Source: Microlunatus sp. Gsoil 973 (lineage in GTDB: Bacteria; Actinomycetota; Actinomycetes; Propionibacteriales; Propionibacteriaceae). Taken from it: DNA of 64,000 bases. Each line of letters starts with the position of its first letter. Positions within the stretch are counted from its first letter, which is position 1. The notes beneath the pieces were generated by a model. The model ran no database searches. It had not been told where the DNA came from and saw nothing but the letters and a program-made list of their open reading frames with translations. Below, piece by piece: positions 44,157 to 52,109 of this stretch. The position numbers and the translations under genes were made by a program. The stretch spans positions 558,001 to 622,000 of the forward strand of contig NZ_CP046122.1 in NCBI RefSeq assembly GCF_009707365.1, given 5' to 3'.

Positions 44157-44546
44157 ATGGCCCTCTCAGAGGAAGAGGAACGGCTGCTCCGTCAGATGGA
44201 GGCCGCTCTGACAGCTGAGGATCCGAAGCTGTCTCACGCCCTCAGCGGCAAGGGGAGCCGCCGCGTGCATCGCAGACGCGCCGGTTTCGCAGGTGTCGGC
44301 TTCTTCCTCGGCCTGGCCCTTCTGATCGTTGGGATGTCGATCAATCCGGTGCTCAGCGTGATTGGTTTCGTGGTCATGCTCGCCGCGGCCGTGACGGCGA
44401 TCTACTCCTGGCAGCACGTGAATGACGCGCCGTCGGATGCCGGACCCCATGAGCGTCCCAAGACCCACCAGCCGATGCCCGGCACGCACGGTTTCATGGA
44501 CCGCATCGAGGAACGCTGGCGCAAGCGCCGCGACGAGGGCCTGTGA
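44157..44546 (+). CDS. DUF3040 membrane protein
   Basis: A 129-residue actinobacterial protein. It begins MALSEEEERLLRQMEAAL, the DUF3040 signature. Two TM helices follow (AGVGFFLGLALLIVGMS and VLSVIGFVVMLAAAVTAIYS), then a charged tail ending FMDRIEERWRKRRDEGL. Function unknown; the gene is regularly found upstream of mraZ in this phylum. GGGAGG stands a few bases before ATG 44157. An intrinsic terminator is found 160 bases downstream. Confidence 0.9.
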   Translation: MALSEEEERLLRQMEAALTAEDPKLSHALSGKGSRRVHRRRAGFAGVGFFLGLALLIVGMSINPVLSVIGFVVMLAAAVTAIYSWQHVNDAPSDAGPHERPKTHQPMPGTHGFMDRIEERWRKRRDEGL

Positions 44547-44665
44547 ACGAAGGGCCGTGATCCAAGGTCCCTGATCCAACGCCGATCCAACGCCTGGTTC
44601 GCGAATCCGTTGATGGCCCGACCCTGATACCGATGCCGCCGCCCCGGGGCCAGGAGCCCTGAACC

Positions 44666-44730
44666 GCTGGCGTACGCAACGTCAGCCGGCAACTCGAAAC
44701 AGCAGCGCCCCGCATCCGCGGGGCTTTTTT
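44666..44730 (+). terminator. Intrinsic terminator with an upstream hairpin
   Basis: GCCCCGC (44707-44713), loop ATCC, GCGGGGC (44718-44724) and six T residues form a clear Rho-independent terminator. A hairpin GCTGGCG/CGTCAGC at 44666-44686 precedes it. The two may be the 3' end of the DUF3040 transcript or of a small RNA; see findings. Confidence 0.85.
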
Positions 44731-44767
44731 GGTGCCCGTCGGCCTCTCCCCGGGCCAGTTGCCGCCG

Positions 44768-47020
44768 CTACTTCTCCCGGCGGCGGAGGATCGATCTCGG
44801 GACGAGCGTCATCGCCATCCTCGACCGGGACGAGCGATCGGCCAGCAGTCCGTGACGGATCGTTCTGACCAGGCCCGCCACTGCGGCCGCGCCGGCAACA
44901 TCGCCGAAACTGCGTGCGTAGCGTCCGCGCTCGACCAGAAGCGCCAGCGTGCCCAACGCGTCCTGGGTCGTCCGGTCGGTATGTCTGCCGGTCGCGACCG
45001 CGATGGACCGCGGCGAACCGGTCGGCCAGCTGCGACCAAGATCCCGCACTGTGTCACGCACCTCGGACCAGCCCGCCTCCACCCGCTCGGCCGGATCGGC
45101 GAAGGATCCGTCGAGACGGGACCGGCGCCGGGCGATCCGGATCGTCCCCGGCGTCCCCAGGGCGGCCAGCAACAGGATGAATCCGCCACCCACTCCGGCG
45201 ACTGCACCCCAGTTGACGCCCTGGTCCGCGGTCGTGCCGGAGACATGTCCCTGTTGCTGCTGCTGGTCGGGACGTAGCGTCGGTTGGGCTGTGACTGTCG
45301 GCTGGGCCGGTTCCGCGTTGGTCGACGGGAGATTGTCCGGCGTCTCCGCCCGGGCCACCGACCAGGTCGGTGCGGCGCCGGTCACCGAGGACGGCGTGGG
45401 TTCGTAGCGAACCCAGCCGTAGCCGCTGTAGTAGAGCTCCGGCCAGGCGTGGGAATCCCGGGCGGTGACCGTCCAAACGTCACCATGCCGGGTGCCCGGC
45501 AGGAAGCCGACCGCGACGCGGCTCGGGATGCCGACCGCCCGGGCCATCACCGCCATCGACGCTGCGAACTGTTCGCAGTAGCCGTGCTTGTCGCGGAACA
45601 GAAAGTTCTCCAGCGCCTGATAGCCGCTTCCCGGTCGCGGGTCGGTGCTGTAGGTGAAGTTGTCTGGGTTCCGCAGATAGGACTGGATGGCCGCGGCCTT
45701 GGCGGCTGGTGACGATACGCCGCTGGTGATCCGCCGGGCGAGGTTGACGATGTTCTTCGGCAGGTCCTGGGGCAATGCCGTGGTCCGATCGACATCGGGC
45801 GGGTTGCCGACCAGGGACTGCTCGAGTCCGCGGGCATCGGGAGTGACGTCCCGGCTGGTGACCGAGTATTCGAGCCCCTGCGTCGCGTTGTCGCGATCAC
45901 CCCTCCGGTCGGACGAGATCACCACCAGGGACTGCGGGTCGTATCCCCAGCTACCGCGGGCATCGAAGGACACCGGGGCGAACGGCAACGGCAGGTACTC
46001 GCTGGCGAAGTCCTGGATCTTGATCGTCGTCCTGCGGTTCTTGCCGGTCGCCTCGGTCAGACCCGGGGGCTGCGGCAGGTGATCGCCCTGTTCGATCTGC
46101 GTCTGGGCGTTCTGCCATCCGGCCTGGCTGAACGCCGGCAGCGAGGCCATCCGCAGATAGGTCCCGGTCGGCTTGTTTGTGCGATAGGTGAGCACAACCT
46201 TGTTCTGCGGAAGTGTCAGATTGCGCTTGAGGTCGAGGGTCGGGTCGGACAATCGCAGCGGGCCCCCGGATCCGGATCCGTCGCCGAAGCTCCAACTGCC
46301 CAGCGCGAGGGTCGGGAGCACCGCCGAGCCGATCAGCGCGAACACCAGGGCCGGTGCGGCGACATACGTGGCGGCCCGCCAGACCACGACGCCGGCCTCA
46401 CCCGCCATGGATCCCGCGGCGGAGTCGCTGCTCAGCCCGCGGGTCCACCGGGCTGTGGTGTTCAGGCCGTCGGCGATCAAGATGCCCAGGTAACCGACCG
46501 CCAGGCACAGGAACGGCCACCACCCGGTGTCCGCACTCAGCCCGATGGCGGGGACCAGGAAGACGGTGAGTGGCGGTGCGAGGCCGAGCACCGGTCGGCG
46601 GAGGCTCACCACGAGCACGTCGGTGAGGATCGTGATCACACCGATCGACCCGATGAACAGCAACTTGACGCCGTCGTCGGGCGGCATCGGCGCCGCCTCC
46701 GACTGGACATGCACCCCGGCCTCGTTCAGCAGGTAGGCCATCCGGTCCAGGAAGTCGTACTCCTTGGCGCCCGGGAGATCGGCGGTCAGCTGCTTGCTGA
46801 CCAGATAGAGGAATCCCAGAAGTGCGAGCACCTGGCCGGCGAGCGCTCCTCCCGAACCGAGCCGGGTACGCCGGGCGAGCACCCCGATCGCGTTGATGGC
46901 GATGATCAACAACCAGCTCGGGCCGAGGAACGACGGGTCCTGGGTCAGCGGTGCCAGGGTGAAGCTGGCCAGGATGCAGGCGACCGTGACGGCGACCCCG
47001 TACCGGATTCCCGCGCGCAT
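44768..47020 (-). CDS. TgpA-like transglutaminase-domain membrane protein
   Basis: The protein has 750 residues. Five or six TM helices at the N-terminus (DUF3488 part) are followed by an extracytoplasmic transglutaminase core: catalytic Cys in DKHGYCEQFAASMAVMARA, His in ARDSHAWPELYY, and GYGWVRYEPTPS. A further TM helix (VNWGAVAGVGGGFILLLAAL) leads to a cytoplasmic domain (DUF4129-like). Such proteins accompany MoxR and DUF58 proteins, as here, and may process or crosslink envelope proteins. Its start overlaps the DUF58 stop by one base. Confidence 0.9.
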   Translation of the reverse strand: MRAGIRYGVAVTVACILASFTLAPLTQDPSFLGPSWLLIIAINAIGVLARRTRLGSGGALAGQVLALLGFLYLVSKQLTADLPGAKEYDFLDRMAYLLNEAGVHVQSEAAPMPPDDGVKLLFIGSIGVITILTDVLVVSLRRPVLGLAPPLTVFLVPAIGLSADTGWWPFLCLAVGYLGILIADGLNTTARWTRGLSSDSAAGSMAGEAGVVVWRAATYVAAPALVFALIGSAVLPTLALGSWSFGDGSGSGGPLRLSDPTLDLKRNLTLPQNKVVLTYRTNKPTGTYLRMASLPAFSQAGWQNAQTQIEQGDHLPQPPGLTEATGKNRRTTIKIQDFASEYLPLPFAPVSFDARGSWGYDPQSLVVISSDRRGDRDNATQGLEYSVTSRDVTPDARGLEQSLVGNPPDVDRTTALPQDLPKNIVNLARRITSGVSSPAAKAAAIQSYLRNPDNFTYSTDPRPGSGYQALENFLFRDKHGYCEQFAASMAVMARAVGIPSRVAVGFLPGTRHGDVWTVTARDSHAWPELYYSGYGWVRYEPTPSSVTGAAPTWSVARAETPDNLPSTNAEPAQPTVTAQPTLRPDQQQQQGHVSGTTADQGVNWGAVAGVGGGFILLLAALGTPGTIRIARRRSRLDGSFADPAERVEAGWSEVRDTVRDLGRSWPTGSPRSIAVATGRHTDRTTQDALGTLALLVERGRYARSFGDVAGAAAVAGLVRTIRHGLLADRSSRSRMAMTLVPRSILRRREK

Positions 47021-48417
47021 CAGGACACCTCGGCAACCGTTGCGGAGACGCCCAGATGGGATCGGTCCGACGGGGATCGGTCCGACGGAGATCTGGGCGT
47101 CTGGGCGGCCGTCGGGTGCGCGCGCCGACCGGCGACCGGATCCAGGGCAGCCCAGGCGTCGGCAACGCTCATCCCCCGGGTGACCACGACGACCCGCCAG
47201 CCCTCGCCACGCAGCAGCCGTACGGTCGCGTCCAAATCGTCGGACGGCGCCCGCCCGTTCGACGCCGGTCTCGCCTCGGTGGCCGCGTGACCCGCCTGGG
47301 CGAAGCTGTCGACGTCGATGACCATCGCGAGTCCGGTGGTGCGCGAACGCTTGGTCCGCAGTAGGCCGTGGGCGTCGTCCGCGGACAGCCTGCCCACCAC
47401 AGCGATGACCAGTTCGCCGGTCTGCTCGGCGGCCATCGACTCCAGCGCATACCGAAGACTGAAGGTCCGCCGCGCCCGGAGGTCGGTCAAGCGAGAGATC
47501 AGCAGATCACCGGAGACCTGCCGGTTTCCGGCGCTCATCGAGGCGATCTCCAACGAGCCGTCGGCCTCGAACACCTCGGTCCGATAACCGTCCTCGATGA
47601 AGCGCAACCCCATCGAGGCAACCGCGGAGACCGCCCACTCCAAGGAATTGAACACGCCCGCCCCGGCGTGCGCCGCGGCACGCGAGTCCAGAATGATGCG
47701 CGCTGCGGGATCCCATGCCTGTTCTTCACGGCGTACCATCAGGTCGCCTCGGCGGGCGGTCGACCGCCAGTGCACCCGCCGCACGTCGTCGCCATGGCGA
47801 TACTCCCGGATCAACACGTCGTCGGCACCGACGACTCCGATCCGGTGCGGCTGCGACTCTCCGGACCTCCCGGCACCGCCGCCCGCGGCCAGCGAGGTGA
47901 GCCGGACGATCTGCGGGGTGACCATCACCTCGGTCGTCGCGGTGAACTGTTGTTCGCGGCTGACCAGGCCGAACGGGTCGGTGGTCCGCACTGACAACGG
48001 GCCGCAGCGCCAGCGGCCGCGGACCCGGCCGAGCAGCGGATACTCGATCTCCCGTTCCCAGGTCAGTCCCGGCCGGTCGATACTGAACCGCGGCTGATGG
48101 CCGAGTTCGCTCGGAACGTGATCCTCCAGCAGGACCATGCCGATCGGTAGCCGGCTCTCCAGAGACAGCCGGATCCGGCCGACCATCGGAGTTCCCAGTT
48201 GGACCCGTTGCGGCACGATCGACCGGCGCGAGGACAACCGGAGCCGGGCAACCGAGATCATGATCATCGCGATCACCGGCAGCGCCAGCAGCAACAGGCC
48301 GACCCGCATCACATCCCGTTGCCCGGCGAACATCGCAACGATCACCACGAGGACGCCCAGCGCCAGCATCAACCGGCCGCGCAGGGTAAGCAGTCGGAAT
48401 CCCCGGGCCTCCTTCAT
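47020..48417 (-). CDS. DUF58-domain membrane protein
   Basis: 465 residues from ATG 48417. Two TM helices near the N-terminus (LGVLVVIVAMFAG and LLLALPVIAMIMISV) precede a vWA-related DUF58 domain with the hallmark REYRHGDDVRRVHWRSTARR. The usual partner of a MoxR ATPase. The gene lies 10 bp from the MoxR stop and overlaps TgpA, so the three form one operon running away from mraZ. Its molecular task is not established. Confidence 0.9.
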   Translation of the reverse strand: MKEARGFRLLTLRGRLMLALGVLVVIVAMFAGQRDVMRVGLLLLALPVIAMIMISVARLRLSSRRSIVPQRVQLGTPMVGRIRLSLESRLPIGMVLLEDHVPSELGHQPRFSIDRPGLTWEREIEYPLLGRVRGRWRCGPLSVRTTDPFGLVSREQQFTATTEVMVTPQIVRLTSLAAGGGAGRSGESQPHRIGVVGADDVLIREYRHGDDVRRVHWRSTARRGDLMVRREEQAWDPAARIILDSRAAAHAGAGVFNSLEWAVSAVASMGLRFIEDGYRTEVFEADGSLEIASMSAGNRQVSGDLLISRLTDLRARRTFSLRYALESMAAEQTGELVIAVVGRLSADDAHGLLRTKRSRTTGLAMVIDVDSFAQAGHAATEARPASNGRAPSDDLDATVRLLRGEGWRVVVVTRGMSVADAWAALDPVAGRRAHPTAAQTPRSPSDRSPSDRSHLGVSATVAEVS

Positions 48418-48427
48418 CGCCTGACGC

Positions 48428-49504
48428 CTAGCGTTTGTCCGGCACCGCGACGGTCCGGACCGCGGTATGGATGATGTCTTCGGGCGCATGTCGGGCCAAC
48501 TGGGCCTCGGTCGACGGCAGCACCCGGTGGGCGAGCACCGGGACCGCCAGCGCGGAGATGTCGTCCGGGCTGACGTAGTCGCGTCCGGCCAGCGCGGCCC
48601 TGGCGCGGGCAGCCCGCATCAGTTGCAGTGTGGCGCGTGGCGAGGCCCCGAGCCGGAGATCACGCGAGTGCCGGGTGGCGTTGACGATCGAGACGAGATA
48701 CTGCTTCACCGCGGGGGAGACGTAGGTCTTGGTCGTTGCCGCGATCAGGCCGCGGACGGTCGCCGCATCGGTCACCGGGCGCAGCGCGGTGAGCGGATTG
48801 CTCGAGCCGTGGGCGTCCAGCATGTCCAACTCCGAGGCCGGCGTCGGATAGCCCATCTCGATCCTGGCCATGAAGCGGTCGCGCTGGGCCTCCGGCAGCG
48901 GATAGGTCCCCTCCATCTCGACCGGGTTCTGGGTGGCGACCACCATGAACGGTGCTTCGAGACGATAGGTGGTGCCGTCGACCGACACCTGACCCTCCTC
49001 CATCGACTCCAGCAGTGCCGACTGGGTCTTGGGGGAGGCGCGATTGATCTCGTCGCCGACGACGATGTTGGCGAAGATGCCGCCCGGTTTGAACTCGAAC
49101 TCGCGGTTCTCGGCGTTGAACACCGACACACCGGTGATGTCGGACGGCAAGAGGTCCGGCGTGAACTGGATCCGCCGGACCGTGCAGTCGATCGATCGGC
49201 CTAGTGCCTTGGCCAACATGGTCTTGCCGACCCCGGGGACGTCCTCGACCAGGAGGTGTCCCTCGGCCAGCAGCACCGTCAGCGCCAGGTCGATCGATTC
49301 ACGCTTCCCCTCGATGACCTGTTCCATGGCCGTGCGGACCCGGGCCATCACCTCGACGACATCGGACAGCTCGTACGGCCCGCGGTCACCATCTCTGTCC
49401 GCGGCGGCTCTCTCTCGGCCGCCGACAACCGTGGCGGTCTCACCGGACGGCCCCGTCGCCGTCTCGTCGTACGCCTCGGTCGTGTCGTCGAACCTCAATG
49501 TCAC
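48428..49504 (-). CDS. MoxR-family AAA+ ATPase
   Basis: 358 residues. The N-terminal ~50 are acidic and poorly conserved. The AAA+ core has Walker A LVEDVPGVGKTMLAKALG, Walker B IVVGDEINRASPKTQSALLE, sensor 1 VVATQNPVEMEGTYPLPEAQ and an Arg finger in RDRFMARIEMG. MoxR proteins act as chaperones for partner proteins such as the DUF58 and TgpA products encoded next. The start is GTG 49504. The promoter lies in the 330-bp gap facing mraZ. Confidence 0.93.
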   Translation of the reverse strand: MTLRFDDTTEAYDETATGPSGETATVVGGRERAAADRDGDRGPYELSDVVEVMARVRTAMEQVIEGKRESIDLALTVLLAEGHLLVEDVPGVGKTMLAKALGRSIDCTVRRIQFTPDLLPSDITGVSVFNAENREFEFKPGGIFANIVVGDEINRASPKTQSALLESMEEGQVSVDGTTYRLEAPFMVVATQNPVEMEGTYPLPEAQRDRFMARIEMGYPTPASELDMLDAHGSSNPLTALRPVTDAATVRGLIAATTKTYVSPAVKQYLVSIVNATRHSRDLRLGASPRATLQLMRAARARAALAGRDYVSPDDISALAVPVLAHRVLPSTEAQLARHAPEDIIHTAVRTVAVPDKR

Positions 49505-49750
49505 CTGGTGTCCTCTCGCAGCGGACGGCGTCCCTGGTGGCGGATTACCCCGCCGGCTGGCTGCGGACCCGCCTGGTGGCGTACGGATTCGGATCGGCGC
49601 CTGCTCGCTACATGCTAAGCGCCAGCGCCAACAGCAGGGGCCAAAGTCAGGCAGATCCGGTTATCCAACGAGGCCGGTTCGCGTTCGGTTCATCCGGGTC
49701 GGGCCGTGTGCTGAGCGGAGGGTGCGAAAAGGGGGGAAAAGCTGCGGGAA
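49505..49750. other. Divergent space between moxR and mraZ operator
   Basis: This space should contain the leftward promoter of the MoxR operon and the rightward promoter of the dcw operon. No coding sequence is supported, and apart from G-rich tracts near 49731 (GGGGGG) I see no specific element before the MraZ repeats at 49751. Confidence 0.4.
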
Positions 49751-49800
49751 AATGGGCCAGGTGGAGGAGAATGGAGTACAGTGGCGCGAAATGGAGGAGA
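49751..49800 (+). promoter_or_regulatory. MraZ operator: five direct repeats in 10-bp phase
   Basis: The stretch divides into 10-mers AATGGGCCAG, GTGGAGGAGA, ATGGAGTACA, GTGGCGCGAA, ATGGAGGAGA. Each carries TGG at the same place, so binding sites repeat once per helical turn. MraZ forms a ring that binds direct repeats of this kind upstream of its own gene, so this is the autoregulatory site of the dcw operon. Confidence 0.85.
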
Positions 49801-49833
49801 TCGGGCTGATGGTGGGGCTGGGAGGTGTGGACC

Positions 49834-50262
49834 GTGTTCCTCGGTACGCACACCCCGAAGCTCGACGAGAAGGGCCGGCTCATCCTTCCCGCCAAGTTCC
49901 GCGAAGAGTTGGCGGAGGGATTGGTCATCACACGTGCCCAGGACCGGTGTCTTGCCATCTATCCGATGGCGACGTTCGTGGAGATGACGAAATCGATCTC
50001 CACGGCGCCGACCAGTGTCAAACAGGTCCGCGACTTCCAGCGGATGCTCGCTGCCGGGGCATCCGACGAGAAGCCGGACAAGCAGGGGCGGATCACCATT
50101 CCGCAGCAACTCCGCGGTTACGCGGGCTTGCAGACCAACGTCGTGGTGGTCGGAGCGATCAACCGCGTGGAGGTCTGGGACGCCGGCGCCTGGGAGGAGT
50201 ACTCCACCCAGCAGGAGTCGACGTTCGCCGAAATGAACGAAGAGGTGTTCCCAGGCATGTGA
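49834..50262 (+). CDS. mraZ: Transcriptional regulator MraZ
   Basis: 142 residues from GTG 49834, with GGGAGG eight bases upstream. Two SpoVT/AbrB-like halves are seen: TPKLDEKGRLILPAKFREEL and DKQGRITIPQQLRGYAGLQ. MraZ oligomers bind the repeats at 49751-49800 and regulate the division operon. In E. coli it opposes RsmH action. First gene of the dcw operon; complete and of normal length. Confidence 0.96.
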   Translation: MFLGTHTPKLDEKGRLILPAKFREELAEGLVITRAQDRCLAIYPMATFVEMTKSISTAPTSVKQVRDFQRMLAAGASDEKPDKQGRITIPQQLRGYAGLQTNVVVVGAINRVEVWDAGAWEEYSTQQESTFAEMNEEVFPGM

Positions 50263-50305
50263 CCGTCGGCTGACGGTCGCATGAGATGTGAACGGGCTCG
50301 TGTCC

Positions 50306-50395
50306 TCAGGCTTCAGTCCGAGGGTCTGACTCCCTGGCACAACTTCCCCGGTGCCAGGTAGTACTTCCCGCAGACCCCGGGCTGAAACCCGAGGG
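50306..50395 (+). ncRNA. mraW RNA motif
   Basis: Between mraZ and rsmH the sequence can fold as an outer stem (TTCAG with CTGAA, GGGTCTG with CAGACCC) enclosing a hairpin CTGGCAC-AACTTCCCCG-GTGCCAG. This arrangement and its position match the mraW motif, a conserved actinobacterial RNA found upstream of mraW (rsmH). Its role is thought to be cis-regulatory. Confidence 0.8.
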
Positions 50396-50479
50396 CACGA
50401 TCCCGCAGCCAGTACAGGTCAGCGGGCAGAGCGAGGGTCGAGATGTCAGTGTCGGGCGGCTACGAGAGCGACCGGCTCG

Positions 50480-51454
50480 ATGGCTGAGCAGCATGTGCCG
50501 GTCATGCTGACCGAGATCACCGAGCTGCTCAGTCCCGCCCTGACCCCGGCCGGCCCCGGCACGACCCCGGTACTGGTTGACTGCACGCTCGGACTCGGCG
50601 GACATGCCGCGGCACTCCTCGAGGCGTGCCCTCAGGCTCGGCTGATCGGCCTGGACCGTGACACTGACGCATTGGCCGTCGCCGAGCAGCGACTGGCGCC
50701 GTACTCGGATCGGATCGACTTGGTCCATGCCGTCTACGACGAACTGCCCGCGGTGCTGGCCGAACGCGACATCGACCGCGTCCAAGGCGTCCTGCTGGAT
50801 CTCGGACTGTCCTCCCTGCAGATCGACCGCACCGATCGCGGATTCGCTTACGCAACCGACGCACCGTTGGACATGCGGATGGACCGGACCGAACCGCTCA
50901 CCGCGGCAGATGTGGTCAACACCTATCCGGTACGCGACCTGGCCCGCATCCTGCGCGAGTACGGCGAGGAGCGGTTCGCCGACCGGATCGCTTCGGCCAT
51001 CGGTCGGGAACGTGACACGGAGCCGATCACCGACTCCGCCCGCCTGGTCCGCATCATCGTCGGCGCCGTACCGATGGCCGCTCAGCGCACCGGCGGTCAT
51101 CCGGCCAAGCGGACCTTCCAGGCGTTGCGGATCGAGGTCAACCGCGAGTTGGACGCTCTGCGCCGTGTCCTCCCGGAGGCGGTCGCCGCGCTGGAGCTCG
51201 GTGGCCGGATCGCGGTGCTGGCCTACCACTCGCTTGAGGACCGGTTGGTCAAACAGGTGCTGCGGCTGGCCAGCAGCGATCGGGCGCCGAGGGGTCTACC
51301 GGTGGTGCCGCCCGAACTCGGGCCCGAGCTCCGGTTGCTGACCCGCGGCGCGCAGCGGCCGACCACCGCCGAATCGGCGGTCAATCCCAGGGCCGCGTCG
51401 GCCCGACTGCGAGCCGCCGAGCGGATCGCCGATCCCGGACGGAAGGCGGCGTGA
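50480..51454 (+). CDS. rsmH: 16S rRNA (cytosine1402-N4)-methyltransferase RsmH
   Basis: 324 residues from ATG 50480; upstream in-frame codons lie in the mraW RNA motif. [16 protein letters not shown] is the family N-terminus. The SAM site is [17 protein letters not shown], with [41 protein letters not shown] and [15 protein letters not shown] complete the set. It N4-methylates C1402 in the decoding centre of 16S rRNA. Second gene of the dcw operon. Confidence 0.96.
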   Translation: MAEQHVPVMLTEITELLSPALTPAGPGTTPVLVDCTLGLGGHAAALLEACPQARLIGLDRDTDALAVAEQRLAPYSDRIDLVHAVYDELPAVLAERDIDRVQGVLLDLGLSSLQIDRTDRGFAYATDAPLDMRMDRTEPLTAADVVNTYPVRDLARILREYGEERFADRIASAIGRERDTEPITDSARLVRIIVGAVPMAAQRTGGHPAKRTFQALRIEVNRELDALRRVLPEAVAALELGGRIAVLAYHSLEDRLVKQVLRLASSDRAPRGLPVVPPELGPELRLLTRGAQRPTTAESAVNPRAASARLRAAERIADPGRKAA

Positions 51455-51512
51455 TGGTCGGGAAGCTGTTGATCACCGAGCTGGTGGAGTCGAGCATTGA
51501 GGGGGCTGTTCG

Positions 51513-52106
51513 ATGAGTGCACTGTGGGCCGAACCGTCGACGGGACTCGCCGACCGGGAGCCGACGGCCCGCCCGACCCGGCCACGGGTGATCGACGGCG
51601 GCGCGGGTACCGCCCGGCTCGGACGAGTCCCGTTCGTCCTGGCGTTGATCATGATCCTCGGCATCGGGATGGCCGGGTTGCTTGCCCTCAACACCAGCCT
51701 GCAGACGCAGGCGTTCGAAGCACGATCGCTGCATCAGAAGGCCAACCAGCTCACCTATCAGCAGGCCAGCCTGCATACCCAGGTTGCCGAGCTGCGGTCC
51801 TCCGACAACCTGGCGGCCAGGGCGTTCAAGCTGGGTATGCGGCCCGATCCCAGCCCCGGCTTCATCCGGTTGCCCGACGGACAGGTGATCGGCAAGGCCA
51901 AGAGGATCAACGGCGACGAGGTCCCGATGATCATCAAGACGCCCGAGCAGGTGACCGCTGAGCGAAAGGCCGAGGAGGCCAAGAAGCACGCCGAGGAGGC
52001 CAAGCGACAGGCCGCCGAAGCCAGACGCCAGGCCGATACCCAGACCGGCCGGACGTCAACAGACCAGAATCAACCAGGCCAACAGGACAACGGCGGACGG
52101 GGCTGA
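51513..52106 (+). CDS. ftsL: FtsL-like division protein
   Basis: The protein has 197 residues. A ~38-residue cytoplasmic start, one TM helix (VPFVLALIMILGIGMAGLLA, about 39-58), a leucine-rich coiled coil (LHQKANQLTYQQASLHTQVAEL) and the stretch ARAFKLGMRPDPSPGFIRLPDG are typical of actinobacterial FtsL. FtsL joins FtsQ and FtsB to activate FtsW/FtsI. The last ~55 residues are a Lys/Glu/Ala/Gln-rich helix, longer than in most homologues. Position between rsmH and ftsI supports the call, as sequence alone is weak for this family. Confidence 0.85.
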   Translation: MSALWAEPSTGLADREPTARPTRPRVIDGGAGTARLGRVPFVLALIMILGIGMAGLLALNTSLQTQAFEARSLHQKANQLTYQQASLHTQVAELRSSDNLAARAFKLGMRPDPSPGFIRLPDGQVIGKAKRINGDEVPMIIKTPEQVTAERKAEEAKKHAEEAKRQAAEARRQADTQTGRTSTDQNQPGQQDNGGRG

Positions 52107-52109
52107 TCG

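Noticed and set aside
44547-44705. A 6C small RNA
   Set aside because: The typical C-rich loops are absent, so only a generic hairpin-terminator is reported.
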